DNA of 64,000 nucleotides from Salmonirosea aquatica (GTDB lineage Bacteria > Bacteroidota > Bacteroidia > Cytophagales > Spirosomataceae). The notes under the pieces are model-generated. The model was not told the DNA's origin. It was given only the letters and a program-made list of their open reading frames with translations, and did not search any database. The DNA lies in NCBI RefSeq assembly GCF_009296315.1, contig NZ_WHLY01000002.1:1984001-2048000 (forward strand), in the 5' to 3' direction. Shown piece after piece: positions 25,913 through 34,844 of this stretch. Numbering within the stretch: the first letter of the stretch is position 1; every line of letters starts with the position of its first letter. The position numbers were made by a program, and so were the translations under genes.

Positions 25913-27613
25913 TTACGCTTTTTCTTCCTCCCGCAGAGCCCGGCGCAAAATTTTACCCACATTGGTTTTGGGCAATTCGTCGCGGAATTCAATCTCCTTG
26001 GGGCATTTGTAGGCGGTCAGATGTTCGCGGCAATAAGCCCTGATCTGCTCTTCGGACACCCCCGAATCTTTCTTCACCACAAATACTTTAACCGCTTCCC
26101 CCGACCGTTCGTTGGGTACCCCTACGCAGGCTACCTCCAGTACTCCGGGGCATTGGGTCATTACCTCTTCGATTTCGTTGGGGTATACATTGAAGCCCGA
26201 CACCAGAATCATATCTTTCTTCCGATCCACAATCTTGAAGTACCCGTCCGGGCTACGTACCCCGATATCGCCCGTTTTGAACCAGCGGCCCGTCTCATCT
26301 TCAAATATGACCTTGGCCGTTTCGTCGGAACGGTTGTAGTAGCCGGGCATCACCTGCGGGCCCCGGGCGCATATTTCCCCGCTTTCGCCATCGGCTGCCC
26401 ACTGGCCCTCCTCATTCCTGATCCGTAGCTCCGTGCTGGGCCAGGGTACCCCGATGGTACCGATGCGGTTTTCGCCCACCAGCGGATTGGAACTCAGCAC
26501 CGGAGATGTTTCGGATAATCCGTACCCTTCGGCAGGCAGACAGCCCGTCTCCTTATACCAACGCTCAGCCACCACTTTTTGCAGCGCCATGCCGCCCGCC
26601 GAAGTAATTTTCAGCGCGCTGAAATCTACTTCTCCGAAGTGCGGATTATTGAGCAGTCCGTTATAGAGGGTATTCAATCCGGTAAAGATCGTAACCTTGT
26701 ATCGCTTCAAATCGTCGATAAAGGCATTCATATCCCGTGGATTGGTAATAAGCAGATTCATAGCCCCACTTTTCAGGGCCGTCAATGCATTTACCGTCAG
26801 CGCGTATACGTGGTAAAGGGGCAGAGCGGCCACGATTACCGGACTACTCGTGTCGTCTTTGGTCAGGGGCTTAGTCCATTCGTGGTTGGCCTCTACATTC
26901 GCAATCAGGTTGCGGTGCGTCAGCATGGCTCCTTTGGATACTCCCGTGGTCCCCCCCGTATACTGGATGAAAGCCAGGTCCCGGCCTGACACTTGGGGCT
27001 TTTTGTAGGAAGCGCCGGCTCCCGATGCCAGTGCCTTGTTGAAGGGTACGGCCCTGGGTAGCTGATACGAGGGCACCATCTTTTTGACGTACCTCACCAC
27101 GCCATTCACAATCAGCCGCTTGGGAAACCCCAGCATATCCCCGATCTGGGTGATGACCACATGCTGTATGTCGGTATTTTCAATGATTTTTTCAAGATTG
27201 GCGGCAAAATTCGCCAGAATGACAATGGCCCTGGCACCTGAATCCTTGAACTGGTGCTGCATTTCCCGGCAGGTATAGAGGGGATTGGTGTTCACAACGA
27301 CCATGCCCGCCCGTAGGATGCCATACATGGCGATAGGGTACTGCAGCAGGTTGGGCATCTGGATCGCCACCCGGTCGCCCTGTTGCAGGCCGATGCTTTG
27401 CAGATAAGCCGCAAACTCACGGGAAAGTCGGTCGATATCCTGAAAAGTCAACTCCTTACCCATATTGGAGTAAGCCGGCTGAGAGGCGTACCGCTCGAAT
27501 CCCTCTTCCATCAGTTCGAGTAGGGAAGGATAGGCGTCGGGATTTATTTCGTAGGGTACCCCCTCCGGGTAAGCTTTGAGCCACGGATAGGTTTCCTGGG
27601 TTACAGTAGGCAT
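25913..27613 (-). CDS. fadD: Long-chain-fatty-acid--CoA ligase
   Basis: 566 residues. An adenylate-forming enzyme that activates fatty acids for beta-oxidation or lipid synthesis. The AMP-binding P-loop is YTGGTTGVSKGAMLTHRNL; the adenine motif is EGYGLSETSPVLSSNP; the hinge is TGDIGVRSPDGYFKIVDRKKDMILVSGFNVYPNEIEE; and the C-terminal lysine is in PKTNVGKILRR. N-terminal residues (YPWLKAYPEGVPYEINPD) match FadD of E. coli type. Single gene. Confidence 0.93.
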   Translation of the reverse strand: MPTVTQETYPWLKAYPEGVPYEINPDAYPSLLELMEEGFERYASQPAYSNMGKELTFQDIDRLSREFAAYLQSIGLQQGDRVAIQMPNLLQYPIAMYGILRAGMVVVNTNPLYTCREMQHQFKDSGARAIVILANFAANLEKIIENTDIQHVVITQIGDMLGFPKRLIVNGVVRYVKKMVPSYQLPRAVPFNKALASGAGASYKKPQVSGRDLAFIQYTGGTTGVSKGAMLTHRNLIANVEANHEWTKPLTKDDTSSPVIVAALPLYHVYALTVNALTALKSGAMNLLITNPRDMNAFIDDLKRYKVTIFTGLNTLYNGLLNNPHFGEVDFSALKITSAGGMALQKVVAERWYKETGCLPAEGYGLSETSPVLSSNPLVGENRIGTIGVPWPSTELRIRNEEGQWAADGESGEICARGPQVMPGYYNRSDETAKVIFEDETGRWFKTGDIGVRSPDGYFKIVDRKKDMILVSGFNVYPNEIEEVMTQCPGVLEVACVGVPNERSGEAVKVFVVKKDSGVSEEQIRAYCREHLTAYKCPKEIEFRDELPKTNVGKILRRALREEEKA

Positions 27614-27739
27614 ATGGGTTTATTTTTAAGGGTCAAGACGAGTTCTGTCACTTCTTCTTTTAGAACGATGAATTAGGGCTATCAAGTTAAAAAAAATATT
27701 AGTTATATACCATTTCCCTCTACTATATACCCTCAGTCG

Positions 27740-28588
27740 TCAAAAATTGGTCATCCATTTCTCCCCGATCCGCAGCACCTGGTAGGGCGTTCCGTATTGC
27801 CGGGCTTCCTGCGCAAAGCCTTCGGGCTCTTCAGTATTGAAGGCGAACATATGATAATGGTGGGGTATCACACAGCCGGCCCCTATGACCTTGCCTAGTT
27901 GAGCTGCTTCTAATGCGCTCAGGTTACCCGCCACCCGGCGCTCTGGCAAATTACCATTGATGGGTAGCAGGGCCACATCCACCGCGAAGGGCATCAGTAG
28001 TTCATCCAGGCCCTCGTACCATAGCGTATCACCGCTATGGTAGACCCGGTACCCACCAAACTCCACCACATAGCCCATGTACCTGCACTGCCCGAGATCA
28101 TCACGCTCCAAGGCATTGTGGGCCGCCGGAATACCGTAAAACCGGAACCCGGCGATGTCTTTCACAAACGTATCATTCATACCTACCGGGAAATCAGCCG
28201 CGCAGCCGAGGCGCCCGGTCACGAAGTCTCGATTCGCTTCCGGAATTACCAGGTAAATACCAGGATTGGCCTTCAAAATAGGTAGCAGCGTTTCAGCGTC
28301 CAGGTGGTCGGTATGATTGTGGCTACTCGTCACGACATCCAGGAAGTCCAGCCGGGCGGGATCAACGGCCCGCTCGCTCATGCGTACGTGGGGCTTGTCG
28401 GTCGTAGCGTATTTGCGCGTCAGCGAGTCGGATAGGTAGGGATCAAACAGAAGGTGCCGTCCCTGCCACTGGAGCAGAAAACCGCTCTGCCCCAGCCACC
28501 ATAACCGAAAGCCCGTAGTCTCTCCGCGCGTAGACCGGATATCAGTCAGTAAAGCTTCGTCTTTCTGAAAAGCAGGAATTAAATCCAT
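27740..28588 (-). CDS. MBL-fold metal-dependent hydrolase (UlaG-like)
   Basis: 282 residues. The metallo-beta-lactamase metal site is visible in VVTSSHNHTDHLDAETLLP (HxHxDH); a later YRVYHSGDTLWYEGLDEL gives the D ligand, and CVIPHHYHMFAFN the last His. The early GQSGFLLQWQGRHLLFDPYLSD is typical of UlaG/NAPE-PLD-like members. Substrate unknown. It starts 12 bases after the GNAT gene, so the two are one operon. Confidence 0.88.
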   Translation of the reverse strand: MDLIPAFQKDEALLTDIRSTRGETTGFRLWWLGQSGFLLQWQGRHLLFDPYLSDSLTRKYATTDKPHVRMSERAVDPARLDFLDVVTSSHNHTDHLDAETLLPILKANPGIYLVIPEANRDFVTGRLGCAADFPVGMNDTFVKDIAGFRFYGIPAAHNALERDDLGQCRYMGYVVEFGGYRVYHSGDTLWYEGLDELLMPFAVDVALLPINGNLPERRVAGNLSALEAAQLGKVIGAGCVIPHHYHMFAFNTEEPEGFAQEARQYGTPYQVLRIGEKWMTNF

Positions 28589-28600
28589 ACGTAACCAAGG

Positions 28601-29140
28601 TCAGGAAGGTTGGATAAATCGCTTTAGGTAGGCGTCATGTTCCAGTTCCCAGCGCCACACCAGCCCGTCGTCAGGGTCCTGAAAATCGGCCGTACGTACA
28701 AAACCTACGGTTTGCAAAAGCTGCGAGGAATGGCTTTCTTCGGGCAGGGTATGGGCAATCACCTTGCGTACATCGGCGTGGGTGAAGGCATTATCGATCA
28801 GGCCGCGGGCCGCTTCAGTAGCCAGACCCAGGTTGCGGTGCGAAGGCCGGATCTCGTAGCCGATCTCTACCTTACCCTCGGCGTCGGGCTCACCTTTGTA
28901 GCCACACGAACCAATCAGCAGGTTATCGGGGCGGTAGACGATCAGGTGTACCCACCAGTCGCGCAGGGGAGGGTGCGCTTTCCAGCGCAGGCCCGCCGGG
29001 GCGAAACTATCGCGGAAAGCCGTCCACTTCCGGGGTACGTTGGCACCAAGAGCCTGGGACAGTACGTTATCACCCATCCGCATGGCGTCAAACAAGGTAT
29101 CGTCACAAGGAAAAAGCCGCAGGCGTGGGGTATCAATCAT
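28601..29140 (-). CDS. GNAT family N-acetyltransferase
   Basis: 179 residues of the RimJ/RimL type. It starts IDTPRLRLFPCDDTLFDAM, has the acetyl-CoA loop region around YEIRPSHRNLGLATEAARGLI (a Q/RxxGxG variant, RNLGLA), and ends with VRKVIAHTLPEESHSSQLLQTVGF. It probably acetylates a small molecule or an N-terminus; target unknown. First gene of an operon with the MBL hydrolase, divergent from the two-component system. Confidence 0.9.
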   Translation of the reverse strand: MIDTPRLRLFPCDDTLFDAMRMGDNVLSQALGANVPRKWTAFRDSFAPAGLRWKAHPPLRDWWVHLIVYRPDNLLIGSCGYKGEPDAEGKVEIGYEIRPSHRNLGLATEAARGLIDNAFTHADVRKVIAHTLPEESHSSQLLQTVGFVRTADFQDPDDGLVWRWELEHDAYLKRFIQPS

Positions 29141-29278
29141 AACTTTTTGGAGTCAATATCGGTGAGTCGTGGTAAAAACGCAAGTTCAACAGAAAACTCA
29201 TGTCCCCAAAATCACGTTTATTAGCAAGCGTCCGATATACCAACCCTTCCGGAGCCACAGTCCTATCTAATTTACGCA

Positions 29279-30019
29279 ATGCAGGAGACAAAAACCTACG
29301 ACTTTCAGCAGACCGGACAAAAGAAAAAAATTCTGCTTGTGGAAGACGATGCCCACGTTTGCTCCTTTATCAACAAGGGGCTTACCGAGGAAAATTTTGA
29401 GATAAGTGTAGCCATGGATGGAAAAATCGGGCTACAAATGGCCTTGGCTTCTTCTTTCGATCTTATCATCCTGGATATTATGCTCCCCACCATCGGGGGG
29501 TTGGACCTGTGCCACATGATTCGGGCGCACGATAGCGAGGTACCCATCCTGCTGCTTTCGGCGCTGGGCAGTACCGAAAATGTCGTGGTAGGGCTGGATA
29601 CCGGGGCGGACGATTATTTGACCAAGCCTTTCAAGTTCATTGAGCTGATGGCCCGAATCCGGGCGCTGCTGCGTCGCAAGCTTTCGCCAAAGATGGAGGT
29701 ACCCCACGAGAAAATCCTTCGTTTCGGCGATCTGAGTCTGAACGATTATACCAAAGAGGTAGCTCGTAACGGACACGAACTTTCCCTCACCTCGACCGAA
29801 TACCGCTTGCTGCACCTTTTCATGAATCATCCGCGCCGGGTGCTGTCGCGGGTCGAAATCCTGGATGAAGTATGGGGCGTCAATTTCGACATGAGCACGA
29901 ACGTCGTGGATGTGTACGTCAACTATCTGCGCAAAAAACTTGAAAAATCGGGCGATCCCCGCCTCATTCATACCGTGATCGGTATGGGCTATGTCCTGAA
30001 GGAAAATCAAGAAAACTGA
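29279..30019 (+). CDS. OmpR-family response regulator
   Basis: 246 residues. The receiver domain has an acidic pocket ED(D)23-24, phospho-acceptor Asp66 in LIILDIMLP, the switch Ser in LLLSALGS and Lys in YLTKPFKF. The effector is an OmpR/PhoB winged helix (LTSTEYRLLHLFMNHPRRVLSRVEILDEVWG, NVVDVYVNYLRKKL). The histidine kinase starts 9 bases later. OmpR-type regulators bind direct repeats about 11 bp apart, and exactly such an array lies after the kinase gene at 31421-31504, so that is its most likely target. A lone ATCTAAT lies just before this gene, without phased partners. Confidence 0.95.
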   Translation: MQETKTYDFQQTGQKKKILLVEDDAHVCSFINKGLTEENFEISVAMDGKIGLQMALASSFDLIILDIMLPTIGGLDLCHMIRAHDSEVPILLLSALGSTENVVVGLDTGADDYLTKPFKFIELMARIRALLRRKLSPKMEVPHEKILRFGDLSLNDYTKEVARNGHELSLTSTEYRLLHLFMNHPRRVLSRVEILDEVWGVNFDMSTNVVDVYVNYLRKKLEKSGDPRLIHTVIGMGYVLKENQEN

Positions 30020-30028
30020 CCGGAGGCC

Positions 30029-31402
30029 ATGAAAATAAAAGCGAAAATCATCCTGCTGGTAAGCGGTATATCGCTCCTGTCGGCAATTCTGTACAGCAGC
30101 TTCATCTACTACGCATCGGCCAACTACTCCTACGAAGATTTTTACAAAAGGCTCGAAATACGGGCCATTACCACGGCAAAAATTCAGCTGGAAAGTAGCC
30201 AGGACATTAATGCCATCCGGGAAGTAAAACAGGAATACCTCGAAAAACTACCCCAGGAGCAGCTGTACATCCTACGGGTACCCTCCGCCGATTCGCTGCG
30301 TACCGAGGCCAGCCGAATAGGCGTTCCGGTCAGTTTCATTACGGATATAGTAAACCAGAAAGCGGCCACGTTTCAACAAAGGAGCATCTTTTACTCGGGT
30401 ATCCTGTACACCGCCGGCACCAAGGCTTATATCGTGATCGTATCGGCCGAAAACTACTACTACACGCACCACATACCCCACCTGCGTAATCTGCTGATTT
30501 CGCTGCTGGTGCTGGCGGTCGTGTTCATTCTGACGGTTTCCTTCTGGTTTTCGAAAAAACTCATCGCCCCCCTGCAGAACATCACCACCCGCATGGAAAA
30601 CATCAGTTCTGAAAACATGCAGATGCGGCTTCCCGTACCTCAGAACGACGATGAACTCAGTACCCTAACCCACACCTTCAACGGGATGCTCGACCGGCTG
30701 GAAGCCGCCTTCGAATCCCAGAAAAACTTTGTCAGCAATGCTTCCCACGAGCTCAACACGCCCCTGACTTCCATCATCGGGGAAGCCGATGTGGTGCTTT
30801 CCAAACCCCGTACCCCGGAGGAATACCAGGAAGCACTGACGACCATCCTGGAAGAAGCCGAGAAACTCAATAAGAAAACCAAAGCCCTGTTATTTCTGGC
30901 CCAGACCGGGTACAATGGCAAGGTGGTGAAATTTGATAAGGTGCGGATCGACCAGTTGGTTCTGGATGTAAAAGAAACGGTGGATAAAATATACCCCGCC
31001 AACAAGGTAGTGCTGGATTTCAGTCTGCTGCCCGAGAACTCGGAAAACCTGCTGATCAAGGGTAACGAGCAGTTGCTGCACCTGGCCATTTCCAACGTCA
31101 TCATGAATGCCTGCAAGTACTCCAGCAACGACACCGTCAGGGTGTCGCTGGGGGCATCAGCGCAGCAAATCATTCTTGTGGTAAAAGACAAAGGGATTGG
31201 AATCCCCGAAAACGAGATCAAGTACATTTATGATCCTTACTTCCGCGCCAGTAACACCAATCCCTTCGAAGGCTACGGCATCGGACTGCCCATTACCCGC
31301 AACGTGGTCAAGATGCATCAGGGTGAAATGAATGTATCTTCCGTACTCAACCAGGGCGTTACCGTTGAAATAAAGCTTCCCATAGGCCCCTACCGACATT
31401 AA
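30029..31402 (+). CDS. Membrane sensor histidine kinase (HAMP, EnvZ type)
   Basis: 457 residues. A first membrane helix (about 7-27), a periplasmic sensor of about 120 residues, a second helix (about 152-175) and a HAMP linker (SKKLIAPLQNITTRMENISSEN) precede the DHp motif with His240 in NASHELNTPLTSII. The ATPase domain has N box NVIMNACKYS, G1 DKGIGIPENE, and G2 EGYGIGLPITRNV. The sensor domain matches no ligand class I recognise. It pairs with the upstream regulator gene. A 12-bp inverted repeat (31394-31405 with 31420-31431) covers its stop codon. Confidence 0.95.
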   Translation: MKIKAKIILLVSGISLLSAILYSSFIYYASANYSYEDFYKRLEIRAITTAKIQLESSQDINAIREVKQEYLEKLPQEQLYILRVPSADSLRTEASRIGVPVSFITDIVNQKAATFQQRSIFYSGILYTAGTKAYIVIVSAENYYYTHHIPHLRNLLISLLVLAVVFILTVSFWFSKKLIAPLQNITTRMENISSENMQMRLPVPQNDDELSTLTHTFNGMLDRLEAAFESQKNFVSNASHELNTPLTSIIGEADVVLSKPRTPEEYQEALTTILEEAEKLNKKTKALLFLAQTGYNGKVVKFDKVRIDQLVLDVKETVDKIYPANKVVLDFSLLPENSENLLIKGNEQLLHLAISNVIMNACKYSSNDTVRVSLGASAQQIILVVKDKGIGIPENEIKYIYDPYFRASNTNPFEGYGIGLPITRNVVKMHQGEMNVSSVLNQGVTVEIKLPIGPYRH

Positions 31403-31420
31403 AATCAGCGCATTATCCTA

Positions 31421-31504
31421 TTTTAATGTCGTTCTAATCTGCTTCTCACCACATTCTAATGCCACGCTCATGGCATTCTAATTTCCTTCTTAGGCTCCTC
31501 TAAT
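31421..31504 (+). repeat. Eight-unit 11-bp phased TTCTAAT array (response-regulator binding array)
   Basis: Seven-base units start exactly every 11 bp: 31421 TTTTAAT, 31432 TTCTAAT, 31443 TTCTCAC, 31454 TTCTAAT, 31465 CGCTCAT, 31476 TTCTAAT, 31487 TTCTTAG, 31498 CTCTAAT. Every second unit (22 bp) is best conserved: TCTAAT recurs at 31433, 31455, 31477 and 31499. One helical turn per unit puts all on the same DNA face, as for PhoB/OmpR binding sites. The last unit lies where the -33 element of the promoter at 31515 should be, so activation by a bound regulator is the simplest reading. Confidence 0.8.
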
Positions 31505-31514
31505 GGGGTACCTG

Positions 31515-31522
31515 TAGCTTTG
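31515..31522 (+). promoter_or_regulatory. Promoter -7 element TAGCTTTG of the Usp operon
   Basis: Exact match to TAnnTTTG, 31 bases before the ATG at 31554. There is no TTTG at the -33 position. The last repeat of the 11-bp array occupies that place, which is what a promoter depending on an activator would show. Confidence 0.7.
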
Positions 31523-31553
31523 TCACAAAGAAAACCAAAACGACAAAGTGATT

Positions 31554-32048
31554 ATGAAAACCATTCTAATTCCCACGGATTTCACCATCGAATCGCTGAA
31601 TACCGTAAAAGGAGCATTCAAGAAAAACGAAGGGGGCGAACCGATAGACCTGATTCTGGTGTATTCGGCTTTCCTGTCGGACTCGATTACCGACCGGCTT
31701 TTTTTCTCCAAAGAGAAATACCTGCTGGCGCTGCAAAGCGATAAATTCCGGGAAGCCTGCCAGGTATTGCTCAACACCTACGCCTCACGCGTCAATTCGT
31801 TCCGGATCGAGCTGTTCAGCGGTTTTACAAAACAGGCGTTCGCTAATTTTTTGGAAGCCAACGGCGTGGATGAAGTGGTTATTCCGGGTACTTACACCCT
31901 GAAACCGGCCGGTCCACGCAGCTTCGATCCCATTTCCTATTTTAAAAAATGTTTGTTACCGATCACGATCATTCACTGGCAGGAGCCGCACTATCTGCCG
32001 GAGAAAGACCGGGTAGCCGAACTCTTCCTGATGACCAACCATGTTTGA
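31554..32048 (+). CDS. Universal-stress-protein-like (Usp/HUP fold) protein
   Basis: 164 residues. The first strand and helix (MKTILIPTDFTIESLNTVKGAFKK) and second strand (PIDLILVYSAFL) match Usp proteins, and VDEVVIPGTYTLKP takes the place of the usual nucleotide loop. The classical ATP motif G-2x-G-9x-G is not clear, so nucleotide binding is uncertain. It is the first gene after the phased array. Its stop overlaps the next start in ATGTTTGA, showing translational coupling. Confidence 0.7.
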   Translation: MKTILIPTDFTIESLNTVKGAFKKNEGGEPIDLILVYSAFLSDSITDRLFFSKEKYLLALQSDKFREACQVLLNTYASRVNSFRIELFSGFTKQAFANFLEANGVDEVVIPGTYTLKPAGPRSFDPISYFKKCLLPITIIHWQEPHYLPEKDRVAELFLMTNHV

Positions 32049-32529
32049 TCTTAGAAAAAAAGTACATCCGGCCTTCATCTATGGGGGTACCCTGGTAGGT
32101 TTCCTCTGCCTGTTTCTGGTGCTCATGACCAACGCCTCCAGCCCCAGCCAGCAAATCGTAGGTACCTGGGAGGAGGTCAGCTGGGAGTATGAAAAGGCGG
32201 ACAAAGACCAGTACGACTCCGTGATGACCGGCGAGGTGATCGCCGACACCCTGCAGCGGCTCATTGCCCGCGACCGGATTATTCATCAGGCCGAAACCTG
32301 GCGATTTCTGCCTAACGGCAAACTGTTGCTTACGTCCCTTCGGGGAACCAGGAAAGCCGCCCAGTGGACTCTGAAAGGCCGGGGGCACGTGCTGTTTATG
32401 TGGTACAACCAGGAAAGCGAGGAGAGCTACGACATAGCCAAAATCACCCCCGACGAACTGGTTCTGCATTTTCATACGGATATGCAGGTCAGGGGAATAG
32501 CCAAAATCACGTTCAAGAAAATTCGATAA
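32041..32529 (+). CDS. Membrane-anchored lipocalin-like protein
   Basis: 162 residues. One N-terminal helix (AFIYGGTLVGFLCLFLVLM) precedes a soluble domain starting IVGTWEEVSWEYEKAD. The strands that follow (TWRFLPNGKLLLTSL, AAQWTLKGRGHVLFMWY, SYDIAKITPDELVLHF) fit the lipocalin-like DUF families that begin with a GTW motif. The domain probably faces the periplasm. It overlaps the Usp-like gene by 8 bases and is followed 4 bases later by the YoaK-like gene. Function unknown. Confidence 0.65.
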   Translation: MFDLRKKVHPAFIYGGTLVGFLCLFLVLMTNASSPSQQIVGTWEEVSWEYEKADKDQYDSVMTGEVIADTLQRLIARDRIIHQAETWRFLPNGKLLLTSLRGTRKAAQWTLKGRGHVLFMWYNQESEESYDIAKITPDELVLHFHTDMQVRGIAKITFKKIR

Positions 32530-32533
32530 AGCC

Positions 32534-33325
32534 ATGCTTAGAAAATACAGTAATAGCCGAAGCCTGAAAGACAACATACGCCTGGGAGTTCTGACCGCCT
32601 TTTCGGCAGGCATGGTCAACGTAGCTTCGGTGATCATCTTCTTCGCGTTTGCCTCCAATGTTACGGGGCACTACGCCATTCTGGCCCAGGAAATTTCACG
32701 GGGTCAATGGTACCAGGTGGCGGTGGTGATGGGCTGGATTCTGTTGTTCTTTCTGGGCAGCTTTGTTTCCAATTTCATCGTCATCAACCTGACCCATAAA
32801 AACAAGTATGTGGCACATGCTCTCCCGCTGGTGCTCGAAATGGCCTGTCTGCTGGGAGTAGGTGTGTACGGGCAGTTTTCGTACCAGGGTACGCTCGTCG
32901 AAACGGAGATCCTGGTAGCTTTCATGCTGTTTTCGATGGGCCTCCAGAACGGCCTCACGGCCAGTATTTCCAATTTTTCGGTCAAGACCACCCACCTCAC
33001 CGGACTTACCACCGATTTGGGCATTCTGGTTTCGATGTTCACCCAAAAGGAATACCGTGCCGACCGGGTACTGGTAGGTAAGGCCAAGTTATTGTTTGCG
33101 ATTGCGGGATCGTACCTCACGGGTGGTGTTCTGGCTGGTGTGCTGTACGATTCCCTGCAGTTCCGGGTATTTTATGTAGTGTCGGCCGTCATCGTGGTAG
33201 TAATCCTGTACGACTACTCGAAATTGAGGTACCTGCAATTCTTCAAGCGACGCAAAAAGGTACCCTTAGAATTCTCCCGACAGCCCCTGGCCGAGCCGGA
33301 ACACGAATATGCCATCGAAGACTAG
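32534..33325 (+). CDS. YoaK/DUF1275 family membrane protein
   Basis: 263 residues with about six hydrophobic helices. The start LGVLTAFSAGMVNVASVIIFFAFASNVTGHYAILAQ, the central MLFSMGLQNGLTASISNFSVKTTHLTGLTTDLG and the late ETKLLFAIAGSYLTGG-like segment (KAKLLFAIAGSYLTGG) are DUF1275 signatures. Transport is suspected for the family but not shown. Last gene of the three-gene operon controlled from 31421-31522. Confidence 0.9.
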   Translation: MLRKYSNSRSLKDNIRLGVLTAFSAGMVNVASVIIFFAFASNVTGHYAILAQEISRGQWYQVAVVMGWILLFFLGSFVSNFIVINLTHKNKYVAHALPLVLEMACLLGVGVYGQFSYQGTLVETEILVAFMLFSMGLQNGLTASISNFSVKTTHLTGLTTDLGILVSMFTQKEYRADRVLVGKAKLLFAIAGSYLTGGVLAGVLYDSLQFRVFYVVSAVIVVVILYDYSKLRYLQFFKRRKKVPLEFSRQPLAEPEHEYAIED

Positions 33326-33536
33326 CTTACTCCATCCGGGCGAATGACGGCACCTCACGGAATCGTTAAACGCTCCGGGTATACATAGGTATGCTTGCCT
33401 GTCCGCTTCCCTGTGGTTCCTCGAATAAATACTGCTAATAAGCTGTACCTACCCCCCAAACAGTTTCGGCTATAGTAGGGGTAGGATGGCGACCATCCTT
33501 GCTTTTCAAAGCGTAAACGCTTATGCAAAAAAGAGA

Positions 33537-34844
33537 ATGGTCTTTGTATTGTTCATCCTGATCCAGGCAGTTTCAGCCTTTGGTTTTACAAAGGAAAAAA
33601 CCCTTGAAAAGCCCAATGTCATTTTAATTATGGCCGACGACATGGGCTTTGAGTGCCTGAGTACCTATGGCAGTACCGAGTACCGTACCCCCGTGCTGGA
33701 TTCTCTGGCCGCCCACGGAATCCGCTTCGAAAACTGTGTTTCCCAGCCTCTTTGCAGTCCATCCCGCCTCAAACTGATGACCGGGATGTACAATTACCGT
33801 AACTACGAGCACTTTGGGTACCTGAACCCGAATCAGTATACATTTGGGAATCTTATGCAGGAAGCCGGATACGCTACCTGCATCGCTGGAAAATGGCAAC
33901 TGAACGGCTTGTCCAACAAAGACATCGTACCCACTTGGCATGACAACAGGATGCCCAATCATTTCGGCTTCGGTGAGTACTGCCTCTGGCAACTGACCAA
34001 AAGCGGAGCCGAAGGTGAGCGGTACGCTGCCCCGCTATTTGAGAAAAACGGGGAATTGATCCAGGGTTCCGAGGATCAGTATGGTCCCGATTTCTTTTCC
34101 GACTTTGTCATCGACTTCATTGAGAGAAAAAAGGACGAACGGTTTTTTATCTATTATCCCATGGTACTCGTACACGACCCGTTCGTTCCCACGCCCGACA
34201 GCCCGGACTGGAAGAACGCAGGCGACCGATACAAAAAAGACACCGCCTATTTTAAGGACATGGTAGCTTATACGGATAAAATAGTAGGCAAAATAACGCG
34301 AAAACTCAAAGATCTAGGTCTTGATAAAAATACATTGGTCATTTTCACGGGCGACAATGGTACGCATCCTACCATAAGTACATCCACAAGCCAAAGGATT
34401 ATTAAAGGGGGAAAAGGAAACACGACCGACGCCGGAACCCACGTGCCCCTGATCACGTACTGGCCCGATCAGATCCGTCAGGGACGCTCGTTCGCCGGGT
34501 TGATCGAATTCAGCGATTTTTTCCCCACTTTTGCAGAAATCGTTAACCGGAAGATTAAAACCGATAGCAAAAGTTTCTATCCGCTTTTGACAGGCGGAAA
34601 GTACCAGCCCCGGTCGACGGCCTTTGTGCATTATGATCCGCGCTGGAGTCCGAATGTGAATCAGTACAGGAATCAGTTTGTGCGAAGCCTCGATTACAAA
34701 CTCTACCAGGATGGGAAATTCTATGGGCTGAAAGAAGATATTCTGGAAAGCCGGCTTCTGGACAGGGAAAAGCTTTCCCGGCAGGAAAGCTCAGTTCTGC
34801 TGGATTTACAAAAAGAAATGGATTTGCATCCTAAATGGCGGTAA
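33537..34844 (+). CDS. Secreted sulfatase (arylsulfatase family)
   Basis: 435 residues from the Met at 33537, which follows an A-rich leader (AAAAAAGAGA) and starts a clean signal peptide; an ATG at 33486 would add 17 residues. The formylglycine site is Cys73 in CSPSR, with PNVILIMADDMG and DSLAAHGIRFENC providing metal ligands and TGDNGTHP another. It cleaves sulfate esters in the periplasm after Cys73 is converted to formylglycine. The converting enzyme is not in the window, nor are SusC/D genes, so this is a lone sulfatase. The C-terminal part (KSFYPLLTGGKYQPRSTAFVHYDPRWSP) fits Bacteroidota enzymes. Confidence 0.92.
   Translation: MVFVLFILIQAVSAFGFTKEKTLEKPNVILIMADDMGFECLSTYGSTEYRTPVLDSLAAHGIRFENCVSQPLCSPSRLKLMTGMYNYRNYEHFGYLNPNQYTFGNLMQEAGYATCIAGKWQLNGLSNKDIVPTWHDNRMPNHFGFGEYCLWQLTKSGAEGERYAAPLFEKNGELIQGSEDQYGPDFFSDFVIDFIERKKDERFFIYYPMVLVHDPFVPTPDSPDWKNAGDRYKKDTAYFKDMVAYTDKIVGKITRKLKDLGLDKNTLVIFTGDNGTHPTISTSTSQRIIKGGKGNTTDAGTHVPLITYWPDQIRQGRSFAGLIEFSDFFPTFAEIVNRKIKTDSKSFYPLLTGGKYQPRSTAFVHYDPRWSPNVNQYRNQFVRSLDYKLYQDGKFYGLKEDILESRLLDREKLSRQESSVLLDLQKEMDLHPKWR

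Noticed and set aside
29265-29271. A single ATCTAAT before the response regulator gene, considered as autoregulation site
   Set aside because: Only one unit, with no 11-bp neighbours on either side; chance match cannot be excluded.
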